Below, piece by piece: positions 1-7,089 of a stretch of DNA of 8,660 bases. The notes under the pieces are model-generated. The model was not told where the DNA came from. It saw only the letters and a list, made by a program, of their open reading frames with translations, and made no database searches. Each line of letters opens with the position of its first letter. The first letter of the stretch is position 1. The stretch is from the NCBI GenBank assembly GCA_031554215.1, contig JAVBKF010000069.1:1-8660 (forward strand), in the 5' to 3' direction. Source of the DNA: JAVBKE01 sp031554215 (GTDB lineage: Bacteria > Bacillota > Bacilli > JARBTR01). The translations under genes and the position numbers were made by a program.

Positions 1-426
1 TTTATCGGTAATGCCTTTAAGATGTGCTAAGAAGTTCGGATCAATCAGTCTTCTGCTTAGTTCTGATAATAGTTTCAAATGCATGCTACCAGCCTCAGCG
101 TCAGGCACTGCCAAAAGGAAAATAAAGTCGACTTGATTAGACGGATCAATACTCTCCCAGCCACTAATCGGTTTCGTCAGTTTAGCAACAGCAAATGTCG
201 CCTTATTTACAGTAGCAGACTTGCCGTGAGGAATTGCGAGCCCGGCTTCAAGTCCCGTAGCAGATATCTTTTCACGATCTAGCACAGCTTGAAGGAACGT
301 CTCTTCTGAAGCAACGTAACCATTCTTGAAAAGTGCTTTAACCAGATGCGTAATCACCTGCTCCTTCGATGTCCATTCTTCATCTAAGAACAATAAACTT
401 TCATCTGTAACATTTCTTAAATCCAA
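1..426 (-). CDS. PTS fructose/mannitol-family EIIA component (N-terminal part, runs off the window)
   Basis: The minus-strand frame is open from position 426 to the window edge (142 codons, no stop), so the gene is partial at its 3' end. It reads as a PTS EIIA domain of the fructose/mannitol family, which accepts phosphate from HPr and passes it to EIIB. The hallmark is GLAIPHGKS at residues 62-70, where His67 is the expected phosphorylated histidine. The preceding ATGLEAG stretch and the later VDFIFLLAVPD strand are also typical. No ATG is available. I chose TTG at 426 because a good AGGAG (about 434-438) lies 8 bases upstream. An in-frame GTG at 435 overlaps that site and is less likely. 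The visible part is about the length of a single EIIA domain, so further domains or separate EIIB and EIIC genes may follow outside the window. It is divergent from an RpiR-type regulator, its likely controller. The transported sugar cannot be told from EIIA. Confidence 0.9.
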   Translation of the reverse strand, partial: MDLRNVTDESLLFLDEEWTSKEQVITHLVKALFKNGYVASEETFLQAVLDREKISATGLEAGLAIPHGKSATVNKATFAVAKLTKPISGWESIDPSNQVDFIFLLAVPDAEAGSMHLKLLSELSRRLIDPNFLAHLKGITDK

Positions 427-452
427 AACAACCACTCCTTTATTTGGTGTAG

Positions 453-495
453 AATCTTACTTATAAAAAAATATAATGCAGAGGCATGTAAGATT
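453..495. promoter_or_regulatory. Inverted repeat around the possible EIIA -10
   Basis: Arms AATCTTAC (453-460) and GTAAGATT (488-495) are exact 8-bp inverted complements separated by 27 bp. The interval contains TATATT on the minus strand, a plausible -10 for the EIIA gene, though no good -35 accompanies it. It could be an operator for the neighbouring RpiR-type regulator. That is inference from position and symmetry only. Confidence 0.3.
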
Positions 496-546
496 TCCTG
501 CAAATTAATTGTAAGCGTAGAAGCTATCTAATAGGTATACAGTCGA

Positions 547-560
547 TGTACAATTGTACA
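547..560. promoter_or_regulatory. Perfect 14-bp palindrome TGTACAATTGTACA, candidate operator
   Basis: TGTACAATTGTACA equals its own reverse complement over all 14 bases. It sits 121 bp upstream of the EIIA start and 286 bp upstream of the regulator start. Symmetric sites of this size are typical of dimeric repressors, so the adjacent RpiR-family regulator is the obvious candidate. The core TACANNTGTA also fits the box bound by BlaI/CopY-type repressors, none of which is encoded in the window. Confidence 0.45.
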
Positions 561-783
561 GAATGAGATGTAAATATACCTTGAGGACTTTTTCTATAGT
601 AAACTATTTTCATACCAAACAGTTTTGTCAGAGCAACAATAGCACCGAAAAATCTTGCTATTACTGAAATCTTTCTCATTCCAGTGGGATATACGCCTAC
701 TGCAAAACAGTTCAAAGCGCATCAGTCCCTATTTTATACAGAAGCGAAGAGACCTATACGCTCACAATTTCCATTACCAGCAA

Positions 784-813
784 TTGAGTGCGATCAGTTT
801 AGGACCAGATTAT
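784..813 (+). promoter_or_regulatory. Possible promoter of the RpiR-family gene
   Basis: TTGAGT (784-789) and GATTAT (808-813) are separated by 18 bp, each matching the sigma-A consensus at 4 of 6 positions. They lie about 35 bp upstream of the start codon. The match is weak and rests partly on position. Confidence 0.3.
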
Positions 814-845
814 TGTACTTTTGATTCATAAAGGAGAAACGAACC

Positions 846-1604
846 ATGGGGAAGGTCATTGAACGATTTGCCGGCAGTGTTCAATCATTAAGCCATTCAG
901 AAAAACATGTGCTGTACTTTATTGAAAACCAGTTAGAAGTTGCCAAACAACAATCGCTTACTAAGATGGCTGAACAAAATAATGTCAGCACGACGACCAT
1001 TGTTCGTATGTGCCATAAACTTGGTCTCGATGGATTTTCTGAACTGAAATATATTTTAAAGACACTTGACAACGACTTGATTCCAAGTGACAAAAATATT
1101 ATAGACCGCCATAAACAAAATCTCGAATTGACGTTTAACCAACTTGAGTTACACGATATTAAAGAATTGACAGAACAAATGCTGCATTCTGAAAAAATTG
1201 TCATTGTTGCTGTTGGCTTATCAAAGATGTTCGGAGAATATTTTGGTAAATTGCTGATGCAGGTGAACAAACCGACCATTTATGTGTATGAATCGCATAT
1301 CATAGACCTATTACCGAATATGGTCGGGCATCATGACCTTGTCATGTTTATCTCTTCAAGCGGGGAGACAAAGACAATTGTGAATATTGCGGAGAAATTA
1401 CGTTATCATCAGGTGTCAACCGCTGCCATCACCAATAATGTTGATTGTAGCCTGTCGAAAATTGTAACGACTTCACTGAATGCGAATGTGAAACATGTGA
1501 AATATGCAGGATACGACCTTACCCCACGCTCTACACTTGTTGAGCTCATTGATATTCTTTTTGAATCTTACTTTATTCTTTCGCAAACAGCGCAAAAGAA
1601 ATGA
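846..1604 (+). CDS. RpiR/MurR-family transcriptional regulator (HTH + SIS domain)
   Basis: This 252-residue protein has the two-domain plan and usual length of RpiR/MurR regulators. The N-terminal helix-turn-helix (about residues 1-75) includes the recognition-helix region NVSTTTIVRMCHKLGLDGF (46-64), typical of the HTH_6 family. The C-terminal SIS (sugar isomerase) domain, from about residue 115 to 240, has the phosphosugar-binding signature ISSSGETKTIV. SIS domains in this family sense phosphorylated sugars and modulate DNA binding. The ATG is preceded by AAGGAG (831-836) at 9 bases. The gene faces away from a PTS EIIA gene, and such pairs usually form a local regulator/uptake unit, so it probably controls that operon and perhaps itself. 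Whether it activates or represses, and which sugar phosphate it binds, cannot be read from the sequence. A strong terminator follows 27 bp after the stop. Confidence 0.92.
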   Translation: MGKVIERFAGSVQSLSHSEKHVLYFIENQLEVAKQQSLTKMAEQNNVSTTTIVRMCHKLGLDGFSELKYILKTLDNDLIPSDKNIIDRHKQNLELTFNQLELHDIKELTEQMLHSEKIVIVAVGLSKMFGEYFGKLLMQVNKPTIYVYESHIIDLLPNMVGHHDLVMFISSSGETKTIVNIAEKLRYHQVSTAAITNNVDCSLSKIVTTSLNANVKHVKYAGYDLTPRSTLVELIDILFESYFILSQTAQKK

Positions 1605-1630
1605 ACATAGTCACCAAATAGTAAAGTTGA

Positions 1631-1668
1631 AAACAGAGATAAGCAAATGCTGCTTATCTCTGTTTTTT
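1631..1668 (+). terminator. Rho-independent terminator after the RpiR-family gene
   Basis: A perfect 15-bp stem (1631-1645 with 1651-1665) closes a 5-base loop and runs into six T's (1663-1668). It ends the regulator transcript. On the minus strand the same hairpin is followed by a shorter T-rich stretch, so it may also back-stop transcripts coming from thiE, for which no better terminator was seen. Confidence 0.92.
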
Positions 1669-1828
1669 GAGAGAAAATCATTTTTCAACTGCCTTAACGT
1701 ACTGGCATTTTACAAGGGGTAATCATCAGATTGTACTAGGCTACTGGCCCTAGCAACAAAAATGAAAATTTGTCGCAGTGCGTTTTTGAAGCACAACTTC
1801 AAATCATTATTTTAAATAGCAAGTGGGA

Positions 1829-2464
1829 TTAATCTTTCCCCACAAGCCAACGCTCTTTCAGCGCAACTGTTGCAGCAGTGATATCTGGCTGTGATAGAAT
1901 AGCAGATACGATCGCCACACCGGCAATGCCGCTTCCGGAAAGTAGCGGTAGCGTCTCTTGATTAATTCCGCCGATTGCTACGACCGGGATAGGCAGCAAT
2001 GTGCAAATTCTGTTCAGTTCCTCAATTGAAGTAAATGTAGCATCCTGCTTCGTCCTTGTAACAAACATTGCCCCCACGCCAAGATAATCTGCCCCATTCT
2101 CTACTGCAGCTAACGCTTCTGTCAGGTTTGAAGCGGAAACACCTAGAAGCTTATTTGGTCCGATTATTTTCCTCACAACACTTGCCGGAAGGTCAGTTTG
2201 CCCTACATGAACCCCATGTGCATCAATGGCAACCGCAATATCGACACGGTCATTGATGATTAGCGGAACATTGTATGAATCGGTGACCTTTTTGACCCGT
2301 TTTGCTGTATTGTAAAATGCTAGAGAAGTTGCTGTTTTTTCGCGAAGCTGAACGATTGTAGCACCACCATTAATGGCAGATTCAACGGCTTCTTCCAGCG
2401 TTTCAGTAGATTTCAAATCACTGTCAGTGACGAGGTAAAGTGTATAATCGAGTTCAGTATTCAT
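1829..2464 (-). CDS. thiE: Thiamine-phosphate synthase ThiE
   Basis: ThiE joins HMP-pyrophosphate (from ThiD) and hydroxyethylthiazole phosphate (from ThiM) to make thiamine phosphate in the cytoplasm. The 211-residue length is normal for this TIM-barrel enzyme. Visible family motifs in order are VQLREK (38-43), IINDR (69-73), GVHVGQTDLP (84-93), GVSASN (108-113), GADYLGVGAMFVTRTK (124-139), AIGGI (163-167) and the C-terminal VAIVSAI (183-189). The substrate-loop residues usually read GPxFxTxTK; here the first two are GA, a mild variant. The ATG at 2464 has AGAGGGG 8 bases upstream, and the start overlaps the end of thiM by 11 bp, indicating translational coupling. It is the last gene of the thiD-thiM-thiE set. 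No strong terminator lies directly behind it; a weak TTTGAAG/CTTCAAA hairpin is at 1785-1803. Confidence 0.96.
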   Translation of the reverse strand: MNTELDYTLYLVTDSDLKSTETLEEAVESAINGGATIVQLREKTATSLAFYNTAKRVKKVTDSYNVPLIINDRVDIAVAIDAHGVHVGQTDLPASVVRKIIGPNKLLGVSASNLTEALAAVENGADYLGVGAMFVTRTKQDATFTSIEELNRICTLLPIPVVAIGGINQETLPLLSGSGIAGVAIVSAILSQPDITAATVALKERWLVGKD

Positions 2465-3266
2465 TGACGATTCCCCTCTTTTCTACTGTCGCTCCGCTCA
2501 TTTGAGAGATGGCATCCATCATCGCAATGCGAAAATGCCCATTTCCCAGTTGACCAGCTTTCTCATGGGCGATTTCACCAGCAATCCCCATAGAGAGTAA
2601 TGCAGCTACTGTACCTGCAAATTGTGCTGTCGGGACTGCACCACAAAAAGAACCAATCAGCGAAGAACACATACAGCCGGTTCCCGTTATGCTTGACAGA
2701 GCCTGATGCCCATTAGCAATTGTCACAGTCCGTTCACCATCTGAGACTGTATCTGCCTTTCCAGTGATTGCGACAACGCACTCGAGCTTCTTCGCCAGTG
2801 ATGCTGCAATTTGTTTGGACTCACTATCGGCATCAACTGCGGCGGCATCAACCCCTTTTGTATGTGCCGATAGCCCACTGATAAAGCGTATCTCTGAAAT
2901 ATTGCCGCGAATGACAGACAACCGGACTTGGTCTAGCAGTAGCAATGCGGTGTCATTTCTAAATGTAGATGCACCTGCGCCAACAGGATCAAACACTACA
3001 GGTATCCCGTGCTGGTTAGCACTTTTCCCTGCCTCAATCATCGAGTGCGCAGTTCGACTATTTAGCGTCCCCATATTTAGCACAACGGCGGAAGAAATCG
3101 CAGCAATTTCTCGAGCCTCTTCAATTGCATCTGCCATAATCGGCGATGCGCCAATGGCTAGCGTAATATTGGCACAATCATTGACGGTCACATAGTTTGT
3201 GATGTGATGCACCAGCGGTTTCTTTGCACGAACAACCTCGAATAGTCTTGTGAATTGATTATCCAT
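2454..3266 (-). CDS. thiM: Hydroxyethylthiazole kinase ThiM
   Basis: ThiM phosphorylates salvaged 4-methyl-5-(2-hydroxyethyl)thiazole using ATP. The 270 residues match the family length. Recognisable segments are the N-terminal PLVHHITNYVTVNDCAN (18-34), the ASPIMADA loop (40-47), LNMGTL (63-68), the FDPVGAGAS turn (92-100) and the anion-hole motif TGTGC (194-198), whose Cys198 is the conserved active-site cysteine of ThiM/ThiK enzymes. Start choice is ambiguous by one codon: ATG at 3266 or TTG at 3269. Both are served by the AAGGGG at about 3279-3284, 12 or 9 bases away. I use ATG by convention. The gene begins within a few bases of the thiD stop and overlaps thiE by 11 bp, so the three are almost certainly one transcript. 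Confidence 0.95.
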   Translation of the reverse strand: MDNQFTRLFEVVRAKKPLVHHITNYVTVNDCANITLAIGASPIMADAIEEAREIAAISSAVVLNMGTLNSRTAHSMIEAGKSANQHGIPVVFDPVGAGASTFRNDTALLLLDQVRLSVIRGNISEIRFISGLSAHTKGVDAAAVDADSESKQIAASLAKKLECVVAITGKADTVSDGERTVTIANGHQALSSITGTGCMCSSLIGSFCGAVPTAQFAGTVAALLSMGIAGEIAHEKAGQLGNGHFRIAMMDAISQMSGATVEKRGIVNEY

Positions 3267-3272
3267 CAACGT

Positions 3273-4079
3273 TCACATCCCCTTGCGCAGACCATTTTGA
3301 TAAAGGTCGTAGAAATGATGTGTAGGTCCATGTCCTTTACCAATTTCGAGTGCATGCCTAATAGCGGTGGTCACATATTGTTTCCCTCGCTCTACTGACT
3401 GATTGATTGGGTAACCCAGCGCAAGATTAGAGGCGATCGCAGAGGAATAGGTACAGCCAGTGCCATGGGTGTTTTTTGTTTCGATTCGTTTTGCAGCATA
3501 GTAATGAAATTCTTTTCCATCAAACAAGACATCTACTGCATCACCTTCTGCATGACCACCCTTGATCAGAACGTGAGCGCAGCCCATTCGGTGAATGATC
3601 TTCGCTGCCGCTTCCATATCTGCAATTGTTGCTATTTCTATATTGGCGATCTTCTCGGCTTCCGGTATGTTGGGCGTGAGTACGTCTGATAGCGGAACAA
3701 TCACCTCAATCAGCGTATCAATTGAATCAGGCGCCATTAAGGCACATCCATTTTTTGCGTACATGACCGGATCAACAACAACATTTTTCGGTTTCCATTC
3801 ACGCAATTTCTCCGCTACTGCAAGCATACTCTCCACACCTGACAGCATCCCAATTTTGACAGCATCTACTTCAATATCTTCAAAAACAGCATCAATTTGC
3901 TTCTGAATCATGTCAGGTGTAACATCTTCGATATCAATCACCCGGCTTGTATTCTCCGCTACCACTGATACAATCGCACTCATTCCAAATACACCATGCG
4001 CCGAAAACGTCTTCAAATCCGCCTGAATCCCCGCTCCCCCACTACAATCTGATCCCGCTATACTAAGTACCTTTTTCAT
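3273..4079 (-). CDS. thiD: Hydroxymethylpyrimidine/phosphomethylpyrimidine kinase ThiD
   Basis: ThiD phosphorylates hydroxymethylpyrimidine twice to give HMP-pyrophosphate, the pyrimidine substrate of ThiE. The 268-residue ribokinase-fold protein starts with the signature SIAGSDCSGGAGIQAD (6-21), carries VVDPVM (101-106), LIKGGH (171-176) and the active-site motif THGTGC (204-209), and ends with GPTHHFY, which points to ThiD rather than a dedicated pyridoxal kinase. One oddity is VMYAKNGCALM where many relatives have VMVAKSGDxLL, a conservative-looking change next to the active site. The ATG has a strong GGGAGGA 7 bases upstream. The stop is 3-6 bp before thiM. It is the first recognisable thi gene, and no TPP riboswitch precedes it. 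The same-strand gene 101 bp upstream could be in the same transcript. Confidence 0.96.
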   Translation of the reverse strand: MKKVLSIAGSDCSGGAGIQADLKTFSAHGVFGMSAIVSVVAENTSRVIDIEDVTPDMIQKQIDAVFEDIEVDAVKIGMLSGVESMLAVAEKLREWKPKNVVVDPVMYAKNGCALMAPDSIDTLIEVIVPLSDVLTPNIPEAEKIANIEIATIADMEAAAKIIHRMGCAHVLIKGGHAEGDAVDVLFDGKEFHYYAAKRIETKNTHGTGCTYSSAIASNLALGYPINQSVERGKQYVTTAIRHALEIGKGHGPTHHFYDLYQNGLRKGM

Positions 4080-4180
4080 GAAATTTTCCTCCCTTTTTGT
4101 GTATTCAATCTTTATGCAATTAGAAAGTAGCCAATCGAAAAAAGCCTAGGTTACAAAATAAGAAAGCAAATTGTGAATGG

Positions 4181-4804
4181 TTATCGCTCGTTGATCAACT
4201 GTTCTAACCGCATGATTCTACTTTTCTGTGATGGCGACATACTAATGGAACGCTCCTCTAGAACACTTATGAACTGCGCTTGGTTTTGTTCATTGATACA
4301 AACGGACAGTCGTTCAGCATGTTGTGGCACTTCCTTTATGCGGCACGTCGTCAAATGCTCCATCAAGAAAGGGAAAATCTCCTCCATATAAGTAGGGTTC
4401 GCTTTACATAGTTCAGCAAGCACGCTCACACTATTATCAATCGTGATCACGCTACCATTTCGGTAAGCATCTATAATTTGGTTTAACCCTTTGTGCACTG
4501 CATCAGCATTTGTTTGCGCGACAAAACGAAGCGCTGTCATACTGCCCCACACCAGTCGATTGTTTTTTGAGGATAGTAAATTGATAAAATCTGTTGAATA
4601 ATCCTTAATTAATAGAGGTTCCCGTTGCCCAATTTCGTATAATACTTTAATGCAATCATTGGCAATCGCTTTGTCTTTTGAATACAAACCACCTACAATT
4701 TCCTTGATAGCAACTTTGTCATTTGTTGTACAGAGGAAAATAGCAAGCGCAATATTGGGGTCTTCATCGTTCCGCCCTAGTTTTGATGCTAATTTATCTA
4801 TCAT
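4181..4804 (-). CDS. Hypothetical all-helical protein, HEAT-repeat-like
   Basis: I do not recognise a named family. From ATG 4804 the product is 207 residues, soluble, with no signal peptide or membrane segment. It appears to consist of successive amphipathic helix pairs of about 35-40 residues (for example NDCIKVLYEIGQREP, then NNRLVWGSMTALRFVAQ, then NSVSVLAELCKANPTYMEE), the look of HEAT/armadillo-like repeats, which usually act as protein-binding scaffolds. The frame is open to an ATG at 4849, but 4804 is preferred because GGAG lies 9 bases upstream; a middle ATG at 4813 directly abuts that site. A TATAAT-containing promoter is about 80 bp upstream. The gene points towards thiD with 101 bp between and no obvious terminator, so co-transcription with the thiamine genes is possible. 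A role in thiamine metabolism is not shown. Confidence 0.75.
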   Translation of the reverse strand: MIDKLASKLGRNDEDPNIALAIFLCTTNDKVAIKEIVGGLYSKDKAIANDCIKVLYEIGQREPLLIKDYSTDFINLLSSKNNRLVWGSMTALRFVAQTNADAVHKGLNQIIDAYRNGSVITIDNSVSVLAELCKANPTYMEEIFPFLMEHLTTCRIKEVPQHAERLSVCINEQNQAQFISVLEERSISMSPSQKSRIMRLEQLINER

Positions 4805-4883
4805 TTGACTCATCTCCAGTCTATGGTCAATCAATTTTATGAATATCACAATGACTGCTTAACATTTCTTTAACGTCTCACCC

Positions 4884-4889
4884 ATTATA
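4884..4889 (-). promoter_or_regulatory. Probable -10 (TATAAT) for the HEAT-like gene and possibly the thi genes
   Basis: A perfect TATAAT on the minus strand lies 80 bp upstream of ATG 4804. No good -35 is found at 16-18 bp (closest CAATAT), so the call rests on the -10 and its position. No TPP riboswitch motifs (CTGAGA, ACCTGA) were seen between it and the gene. Confidence 0.45.
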
Positions 4890-5060
4890 CCTTATTGCGT
4901 GTGAAATATTGGCTATTTTATACAATTATCCTTCTTTTTAGAAAATACTTTAAAACGATTTCTTTCATACCAACAATAATTGGATTAATAGAAATATACG
5001 ACACGCATTCTTACCTATCTTTGGAAAGAACGATAGGCGCAAATTCCTGTTCGCCAGAGT

Positions 5061-5111
5061 CCAAAAAGAAGCTTGTTTCCGGCACTATTTGTGACACGCC
5101 AGAAACAAGCT
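5061..5111 (-). terminator. Rho-independent terminator downstream of the tcyP-like gene
   Basis: Arms 5070-5083 and 5098-5111 form a 14-bp stem with a single mismatch and a 14-base loop. Read on the minus strand the stem is followed by TCTTTTT. The plus strand has no T-run after it, so it serves minus-strand transcripts. It lies about 205 bp past the symporter stop, giving a long 3' UTR. Confidence 0.8.
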
Positions 5112-5295
5112 CATAATGGTCGATTTAAGCCACTCACCTACATTGAACAGTAGAAATGAATTCAACTTTCAGCTAGAGAATCCATCATGATAAGACCTTA
5201 TTGACGAATCAACTTAGACTATTACGATGAGTAGTTCGTAATGCGATACAACGCTTACAAGTTGCATCAATTTCAATCGTCAACGATATCCAAAT

Positions 5296-5316
5296 GGCGT
5301 TAAAAACTGAAACGCC
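5296..5316 (-). other. Small hairpin overlapping the symporter stop codon
   Basis: GGCGTT (5296-5301) and AACGCC (5311-5316) form a 6-bp stem with a 9-base loop that reaches into the TAG stop. Only ATTT follows on the minus strand, so it is at best a weak terminator or a 3'-end stabilising stem. Confidence 0.3.
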
Positions 5317-6722
5317 TAAATAGCCGCCTCTAAATCATTCTCTTTCTTCACTATCACTTGATTAAAAACATCCATATCTAATGTTTTTAAGGAATGATCA
5401 ACAATCGTTGAAACTGTCATGGCACCATTGACATTAACCATCGTTCGTCCCATATCAAGAATCGGATCAATTGGCCAAATAATAGCCACTGGTGCAAGCG
5501 GAAGCCCTAATCCACCTAGAACGACTGTCGCTGCAATCGAAGCGGTTCCTGGAATACCAGCAATTCCAAATGAGCCAATCACGATGACGAGAATCATCAC
5601 CATTACATAAGGTAACGTGATTTCTACACCGACCATGTTTGAAACCATCACTGCGAGTACGCCTGGGAATACCCCTGCACAAGCGTTCATACACATGGTC
5701 GATCCAAGACTTGGTGTAAAGTTTGCAACACCATTACTAACGCCCATTCGCTGTTCTAGTGTCTCTATTGTCACTGGCAATGTGCCAAAACTTGAGCTTG
5801 AAGTGGCTGCAACAACTAAGGCTGGTGCAGCATTTTTTACGAATCTAATCGGATTAATACCGTTGAAAGTTAAGATCAGCATATGCATTGTAAACACTAG
5901 AATGAGTCCTACAACCATTACCAAAAAGTAAGACATAATAGCTTGCAGTGCCTCAAGTCCTTGTGTAGCGGCTAAATTGAACATTAACGCAAATACGCCG
6001 TAAGGAATTAATTGAATAATCATCCCAGTTAGCGTCGTGATAATTTTGAAACCTGCTGTAATCAATTTCTTCACTGGTGCAATTAATTCGGGCTGGCTTT
6101 GATCGACTTTATTTGTGGCAATCCCGATTAATGCCGCAAAGATAACTACAGCAATGACATTCCCCTCAGCCATCGCAGCAATTGGATTCGTTGGTAATAA
6201 CCCAATAATCGTTGGGACTATGCCTAAATATTCTGCCCCAGTCCACGCTTCGGTGCCTGGAGGTAATTCCATACCATTTCCTAAATCAACTGCTGTGGCA
6301 AGGGTGATACCGATAATGGCTGAAATCGTTACTGTAATCAGAAATAATCCGATCGTACGAACCGTCATTTTCCTTAGATTGGTTCGTTCCTTTTGGTTCA
6401 CAATCACATTCAAAATCGCAATAAACACAATTGGTACAACAAGCATCTTGAGCAGCGAAACAAATCCACCACCGAGCAGTGTTGTGAATTGTGTCGATTG
6501 CGTCGTGATCACATCAGCTACTTCTGTACTATAACCTGCCGCAATTAATTGAAAGATAATTCCAGCAACAAGACCAATGACCGTTGAAATCACTACACGC
6601 CATGCAAAAGCAATCTTTGTTTTATACTTTTTATTAAAAATAACAATACCAGTAAACAATAACACAACAACCGCAGTCCAAATAATACTTTCCACTCTCA
6701 CAGTGTTAAAAAATGTATCCAT
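5316..6722 (-). CDS. tcyP: DAACS-family amino acid:cation symporter, TcyP-like (L-cystine uptake)
   Basis: This 468-residue integral membrane protein of the dicarboxylate/amino acid:cation symporter (SLC1) family has eight or so hydrophobic segments plus two re-entrant hairpins. The serine-rich hairpin-1 motif TSSSSFGTLP is at 307-316, PYGVFALM at 240-247, and the substrate-site helix DMGRTMVNVNGAMT at 423-436. From memory of the family, DMGRT with N-V-x-G and no following Asp matches Bacillus TcyP (cystine) rather than glutamate/aspartate carriers, which read D-x-ART-x-NVTGD. The segments LLPTNP and VVIFAALIGIA also resemble TcyP. Length is as expected (TcyP about 463). The ATG has AGGGGAG 8 bases upstream. 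It is flanked by non-coding DNA and appears monocistronic. Cystine specificity is inference; other small neutral or acidic substrates cannot be excluded. Confidence 0.85.
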   Translation of the reverse strand: MDTFFNTVRVESIIWTAVVVLLFTGIVIFNKKYKTKIAFAWRVVISTVIGLVAGIIFQLIAAGYSTEVADVITTQSTQFTTLLGGGFVSLLKMLVVPIVFIAILNVIVNQKERTNLRKMTVRTIGLFLITVTISAIIGITLATAVDLGNGMELPPGTEAWTGAEYLGIVPTIIGLLPTNPIAAMAEGNVIAVVIFAALIGIATNKVDQSQPELIAPVKKLITAGFKIITTLTGMIIQLIPYGVFALMFNLAATQGLEALQAIMSYFLVMVVGLILVFTMHMLILTFNGINPIRFVKNAAPALVVAATSSSSFGTLPVTIETLEQRMGVSNGVANFTPSLGSTMCMNACAGVFPGVLAVMVSNMVGVEITLPYVMVMILVIVIGSFGIAGIPGTASIAATVVLGGLGLPLAPVAIIWPIDPILDMGRTMVNVNGAMTVSTIVDHSLKTLDMDVFNQVIVKKENDLEAAI

Positions 6723-6986
6723 GATTTTTTCTCCCCTATAAAAATAGTTTATTTCTTATTGTAATCTCATTCCGTTCTTCAACTTCTCGCCCTGACCACC
6801 CCGTTTGTTACAGAAATCGCATTCATTACAAGTTGCATTTGACCGTTCTTTCACTACAAAACTAGCTAAGTACCAGTCTGAATTCGCTTCAAATCAACTC
6901 ACCAATTCAAATTGACCGAGACATATTTTATGTAGACAGTACGCTAGGTAGAACATTATGTGTGGCAAAAATAGGCTACAGGTATA

Positions 6987-7035
6987 AAACGCCATTTCAA
7001 CGAAATTTCTGAAGCTACAAAAATGGTGTTTTTTT
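6987..7035 (+). terminator. Orphan terminator-like hairpin
   Basis: Arms AAACGCCATTT (6987-6997) and AAATGGTGTTT (7021-7031) pair over 11 bp with one G-T wobble around a 23-base loop, followed by T's at 7029-7035 on the plus strand. No plus-strand gene precedes it. A shorter T-rich run on the minus side means it could also stop leftward transcripts before the symporter. Confidence 0.55.
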
Positions 7036-7089
7036 AAGACAAACAAACCATAAAATACCTTAATGTATCTTTGCTACGTCTGATATTAA

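Larger units (their letters stand above)
427..845. other. Divergent intergenic region between EIIA and rpiR-type gene
   Basis: This 419-bp spacer has no convincing gene. A 63-codon minus-strand open frame (524-715) lacks a Shine-Dalgarno and is not supported. The spacer should contain both divergent promoters. It carries a perfect 14-bp palindrome (547-560), an inverted repeat AATCTTAC/GTAAGATT (453-460 and 488-495) around a possible EIIA -10 (TATATT, minus), and a half-matching catabolite-responsive element (TGTAAGCG at about 510-517). Confidence 0.7.
4805..5315. other. Intergenic region between tcyP-like gene and HEAT-like gene
   Basis: About 510 bp without a supported gene. It contains the HEAT-like gene's probable -10 (4884-4889) and the minus-strand terminator at 5061-5111. 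The remainder, about 5115-5295, shows no structure or coding signal I can defend. A 73-codon plus-strand frame (4895-5116) ends inside the terminator hairpin and is not supported. Confidence 0.65.

Noticed and set aside
524..715. 63-codon minus-strand open frame in the EIIA/RpiR spacer
   Set aside because: No Shine-Dalgarno before 715 or the internal ATG, no recognisable motif, and it covers the palindrome; treated as non-coding.
1736..1755. CTAGGC/GCC(C)TAG hairpin in the rpiR-thiE gap
   Set aside because: Short, bulged and without a T-run on either strand, so not a terminator for thiE.
4080..4180. TPP riboswitch expected before thiD
   Set aside because: Looked for and not found: the gap is only 101 bp and lacks the conserved core motifs.
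4895..5116. 73-codon plus-strand open frame
   Set aside because: No ribosome site, and its end is formed by the terminator hairpin at 5070-5111.
5250..5265. cre-like match on the minus strand (TGTAAGCGTTGTAT)
   Set aside because: It fits the CcpA consensus well except at the end, but lies downstream of the symporter stop, far from any promoter.
5255..6838. 13-bp repeat TTACAAGTTGCAT flanking the symporter gene (5255-5267 and 6826-6838)
   Set aside because: A single exact 13-mer pair is roughly expected by chance in a window of this size, and neither copy has transposon-like features around it.
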